NCBI RefSeq assembly: GCF_048268525.1
Contig: NZ_JBLWVH010000011.1
Coordinates: forward strand, 27,591-91,590
DNA length: 64,000 bases
Reading direction: 5' to 3'
DNA from: Maricaulis sp048268525
GTDB lineage: Bacteria; Pseudomonadota; Alphaproteobacteria; Caulobacterales; Maricaulaceae
Made by a program: the position numbers and the translations under genes. This document shows, piece after piece, positions 61,177 through 64,000 of the stretch. Position 1 is the stretch's first letter. The number at the start of each line of letters is the position of its first letter. The notes under the pieces are model-generated. The model saw only the letters and a list, made by a program, of their open reading frames with translations, was not told the DNA's origin and searched no databases.

Positions 61177-61202
61177 CGACGGTCTTGCCGTCGCTCTTTT
61201 TT
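61177..61202 (+). other. Hairpin with T-run in the receptor leader (plus-strand terminator form)
   Basis: CGACGG / CCGTCG arms with a TCTTG loop are followed by CTCTTTTTT on the plus strand. The receptor transcript runs the other way, so on the mRNA it is only a hairpin 24 nt before the start codon. On the plus strand it would end any antisense transcript crossing from the receptor gene. Confidence 0.4.
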
Positions 61203-61230
61203 GGTGCGGCCGACAGGGCGATACCCCATC

Positions 61231-61253
61231 ATTCGATCCCAACTTGATCGAAT
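61231..61253. promoter_or_regulatory. Inverted repeat in the receptor / peptidase promoter region
   Basis: ATTCGATC (61231-61238) and GATCGAAT (61246-61253) are perfect 8-bp arms separated by 7 bases. A second dyad, TGATCG-N5-CGATCA, overlaps it (61245-61261). They lie 78 bp before the receptor start and could bind a dimeric regulator. No regulator gene is adjacent. Confidence 0.5.
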
Positions 61254-61430
61254 TGCGATCACGGGTGAAGCACAATTGCTGCCCTGCCCACACGGAAATC
61301 CGCACCGGAGGCTCGAAAAACGACACTTTTTAAACAGCTGTTGCAGTCAGGGCACAGAATTGTGACGCACCTGTGAGATGGATGGCAGAGTGGCCCGACC
61401 CGGTCGCCATGAGAAAGACGGAGATTGTTT

Positions 61431-63491
61431 GTGATCAAACCGATAGCGGGCCTGCTTGCGGCAATGGCATTCGCAGGCACAGCATGCGGACAAGCGGCAA
61501 CACCCCTGACGCCAGAACTGGTTTTCGAGCTTGAAGCCGCATCATCCCCCAGCATCACATCCGATGGTCGCCAGATTGCCTATGTGCGCCGTACAAACGA
61601 CGCCGGAAGCGACCAGACCCGATCTTCAATTTGGCTGATCCGCGCCGACGGGACCGAGCACCGGCCTCTGAGCGCCGCCACAGACACAAACGGATCACCA
61701 CTATGGTCGCCCGACGGCCAGACGCTCGCCTATACCCAGGCGGATGGCACCGGGATTAGCCTGCGCACCCGCAGCCGCGATGGCGACGATACGCTGGTGA
61801 CGGAATTGCCGGGCGCACCGGGAGGGTTGGCCTGGTCTCCGGACGGGACCCGCCTCGCCTGGTCAATGTTCAAGGAACTGCCCGGGCCGGTCCCGGCAAA
61901 CTTGCCGACAGCGGGCGAAAACGCCGAACGCGCAGCGTCTGCCATTGTCGAGAACCGGCTCACTTTCCGGCTCGACGGCGCCGGCAACATTCCGCCAGGC
62001 GTGCAGCAATTCTACATGATCGACCTGCGGACCGGCACGACCACCCTGCTCAGTAATGACGGGCTGGGAGGATCGGGCGACTTTGTCTGGTCCAGCGACG
62101 GCACCGCGCTGATCTTCTCGGCAGACCGGCGGCAACAGCTGGGCCAGCTGGCGCCCGACAGCGAGCTGCACCGTCTCGATATCGCGACCGGCACGGTGAC
62201 CCAACTGACCGACCGAACCGGACCGGACGCATCACCGCGCGCCTCTCCGGACGGACGCTGGATCGCCTATCTCGGCTTCAATGATCGCCGCATGGGCTAT
62301 CACAACACCGAATTATACCTCGTTCCGAGTGATGGCGGCACGGCCCGCTCGCTGACGGCGACGCTCGATCGAACGGTCGCCAATCCCCAATGGGCGGCCG
62401 ACAGCTCCGGCCTCTACGTCCAGTTCGATGACCGCGGCACGACGCGGGTCGGATTTGTCGACCTGGAAGGCCATCTGCGCATCGTCGCCGAGGGACTGAT
62501 CGGGCCGACTTTCGGACGCCCCTATACCGGCGGCGACTTCGCTGTCTCGGCAAATGGCGACGTGGTGTTCACCACCGGCTCGGCGCAACAACCCGCCGAG
62601 CTGGCGCTGGTCACCGCCGACGGTGACCGCAGCCTGTTGACCGACCTCAACAGTGACGCGCTCGCAGGCGTCGCGCTGTCACCGGCCGAAGCCGTCAGCT
62701 GGTCCTCCCCGGCGGACGGGCGCGAGATTCATGGCTGGGCACTCTATCCGCCCGATTTCGATCCAACCGGCAGCTGGCCGATGATCCTGGAGATCCATGG
62801 CGGCCCGTTCACCGCCTACGGTCCGACCTTCTCCGCCGAACTCCAGCTGATGGCCGCCGCAGGCTATGTCGTGCTTTACACCAACCCGCGCGGGTCGACG
62901 AGCTATGGCTACGACTTCGCCAATCTGATCCACCACGCCTATCCCGGGGAGGACTATGACGACCTGATGGGCGGCGTGGATCACATGCTGGACCGCGGCT
63001 TCATCGACGAAAACCGGCTATTCGTGACCGGTGGCTCCGGCGGAGGGCTGCTGACCGCGTGGATCATCGGCAATACCGACCGTTTCGCCGCAGCGGCCTC
63101 GGTCAAGCCGGTGATCAACTGGGCCAGCTTCGTGCTCTATTCCGACCTGCCGCAATTCTTCTACCGCTACTGGTTCGCCAGCCCGCCCTGGGAAGATCCG
63201 GACGAGTATTGGCGCCGGTCGCCGCTGTCCCTGGTGGGTAATGTCACCACCCCGACCCTGATGATGGTCGGCGGCGCTGATGTCCGCACGCCGCGGGCCG
63301 AAACCGAGCAGTATTACTCGGCGCTCCATCTCAACAATGTGCCGACGCGTCTGGTCATCATCCCGGACAGCTTCCACGGCATTTCCAACTCGCGCCCGAG
63401 CCGGCTCCTGACCAAGGTCGCCGAGATCCTGCGCTGGTTCGAGGAGCATGATCCGGGCGCCGCAACCCGATCTGCGCCGCAGACACCATGA
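61431..63491 (+). CDS. S9-family (prolyl oligopeptidase-like) peptidase, exported
   Basis: The 686-residue protein has a signal peptide (residues 1-~21), an N-terminal beta-propeller built of 'SPDG' WD-like blades (~30-400) and a C-terminal alpha/beta-hydrolase. The nucleophile Ser lies in 'VTGGSGGGLLTAW' (about residue 535), the Asp in 'GGADVRTP' and the His in 'DSFHGISNSRPSR'. It resembles acylaminoacyl/dipeptidyl peptidases of marine bacteria. I chose GTG 61431 because GGAG lies 7 bases upstream; TTG 61425 would be too close to it. It is divergent from the TonB receptor and overlaps the nitrilase gene by 4 bp. Confidence 0.93.
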   Translation: MIKPIAGLLAAMAFAGTACGQAATPLTPELVFELEAASSPSITSDGRQIAYVRRTNDAGSDQTRSSIWLIRADGTEHRPLSAATDTNGSPLWSPDGQTLAYTQADGTGISLRTRSRDGDDTLVTELPGAPGGLAWSPDGTRLAWSMFKELPGPVPANLPTAGENAERAASAIVENRLTFRLDGAGNIPPGVQQFYMIDLRTGTTTLLSNDGLGGSGDFVWSSDGTALIFSADRRQQLGQLAPDSELHRLDIATGTVTQLTDRTGPDASPRASPDGRWIAYLGFNDRRMGYHNTELYLVPSDGGTARSLTATLDRTVANPQWAADSSGLYVQFDDRGTTRVGFVDLEGHLRIVAEGLIGPTFGRPYTGGDFAVSANGDVVFTTGSAQQPAELALVTADGDRSLLTDLNSDALAGVALSPAEAVSWSSPADGREIHGWALYPPDFDPTGSWPMILEIHGGPFTAYGPTFSAELQLMAAAGYVVLYTNPRGSTSYGYDFANLIHHAYPGEDYDDLMGGVDHMLDRGFIDENRLFVTGGSGGGLLTAWIIGNTDRFAAAASVKPVINWASFVLYSDLPQFFYRYWFASPPWEDPDEYWRRSPLSLVGNVTTPTLMMVGGADVRTPRAETEQYYSALHLNNVPTRLVIIPDSFHGISNSRPSRLLTKVAEILRWFEEHDPGAATRSAPQTP

Positions 63492-64000
63492 CCGGGTTCA
63501 AACTCGCCGCCATCCAGGCCGCGCCGATCGTCTTCGACCGGCAGGCCTCCACCGAAAAGGCCTGCGAGCTGATTGAAGAGGCTGGACGGAATGGCGCGAG
63601 CGTGGCGGCCTTCGGCGAAACCTGGCTGCCCGGCTATCCCTTCTTCATCGAAGCGCCCCTGGGCGATCTGTGGTGGGAGGCCGCCGCGCTGTATCTCGAA
63701 CAGGCCGTGCGTCTGGACGGGCCGGAAATCGCGCAAATCTGCAAGTCCGCCCGAGCGGCGGGGACAGATGTGGTGATCGGAATCGCCGAACTCGATCCGG
63801 CCACCGAGAGCTCGATCTATGCCAGCCTCGTCTTCATCTCGAGGGATGGTGACGTCATGGGGCGGCACCGCAAGCTGAAGCCGACCCATCACGAGCGCTC
63901 GGTCTGGGCCGATGGTGACGCGGAAGGTCTGGTGGTCCGCCAACGCCCCTATGGCCGCCTGTCCGGGCTCAAATGCTGGGAGCACAATATCGTCCTGCCC
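63488..64000 (+). CDS. Nitrilase family carbon-nitrogen hydrolase (N-terminal part)
   Basis: The 171 visible residues run off the right edge. The Glu-Lys-Cys catalytic triad is complete: Glu in 'VAAFGETWLPGYPFF', Lys in 'GRHRKLKPTHHERSVWADGD' and Cys in 'SGLKCWEHNIVLP'. The 'CWEH' and 'PTHHER' patterns place it in the true nitrilase / cyanide hydratase branch rather than the amidase branches. It would convert a nitrile to an acid and ammonia. It overlaps the S9 peptidase gene by 4 bp (ATGA), so it is co-transcribed with it, an unusual pairing. Confidence 0.93.
   Translation, partial: MTGFKLAAIQAAPIVFDRQASTEKACELIEEAGRNGASVAAFGETWLPGYPFFIEAPLGDLWWEAAALYLEQAVRLDGPEIAQICKSARAAGTDVVIGIAELDPATESSIYASLVFISRDGDVMGRHRKLKPTHHERSVWADGDAEGLVVRQRPYGRLSGLKCWEHNIVLP

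Overview
The window looks like a stretch of a marine alphaproteobacterial chromosome, most likely from the Maricaulis/Hyphomonadaceae (Caulobacterales-related) group. The evidence is high GC, a murA-DUF2948-UPF0262-phosphatase-infA-maf-rng-yacG block that is typical of Alphaproteobacteria, a ccoNOQPGHIS cytochrome cbb3 cluster, a CC0125/CC1285-type lipoprotein and a long TonB-dependent receptor. The genus is an inference from gene content; no database was searched. A run of ten N at 51072-51081 shows a draft assembly. No CRISPR array, rRNA, transposase or prophage is visible.

Layout. 1-9.6 kb: housekeeping and small enzymes (DUF4336 fragment, orphan ExbD, Ppx/GppA with RlmE, HspQ, FAH-family hydrolase, beta-carbonic anhydrase, TPR protein, LysR regulator, 2OG-Fe oxygenase with a Thr-dependent asparaginase). 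9.6-16.6 kb: penicillin-binding protein 1C and a 1,621-residue alpha-2-macroglobulin lipoprotein that keeps its thioester motif. 16.7-26.3 kb: cbb3 oxidase structural and assembly genes, with a SafE/DsbD-like membrane protein close by. 26.5-31.6 kb: DUF2855 protein, transaldolase, threonine ammonia-lyase behind a transcription attenuator, then an ArsR-SRPBCC-DUF4287 set. 32.3-35.7 kb: pyruvate carboxylase. 36-39.3 kb: a Baeyer-Villiger monooxygenase / short-chain dehydrogenase / hydrolase operon. 39.3-41.7 kb: a divergent FolC-like Mur ligase coupled to a cyanophycin-synthetase-like ATP-grasp ligase. 41.8-49.2 kb: an OYE, an excalibur protein, tRNA-Phe, the yacG-to-murA block and tRNA-Thr. 49.6-55.6 kb: prolyl aminopeptidase (cut by the gap), an orphan DUF2793 protein and methylmalonyl-CoA mutase mutAB. 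56.2-64 kb: a lipoprotein, a BON/HHH envelope pair, a TonB receptor facing an S9 peptidase, and a truncated nitrilase.

Pyruvate carboxylase and methylmalonyl-CoA mutase are the anaplerotic and propionyl-CoA/branched-chain ends of central carbon metabolism. Threonine ammonia-lyase feeds isoleucine synthesis. The cbb3 cluster provides high-affinity respiration. The envelope genes (TonB receptor, PBP1C/A2M, BON protein) fit an oligotrophic marine heterotroph.

The most noteworthy signals are: (1) a classical leader-peptide attenuator in front of threonine ammonia-lyase, with mutually exclusive hairpins; (2) a family of about 130-bp nested-palindrome intergenic repeats, three full and two half copies; (3) the FolC-like/ATP-grasp ligase pair, a candidate undescribed peptide- or glutamate-adding pathway; (4) palindromic operators in front of transaldolase, pyruvate carboxylase, the ArsR gene and the TonB receptor.
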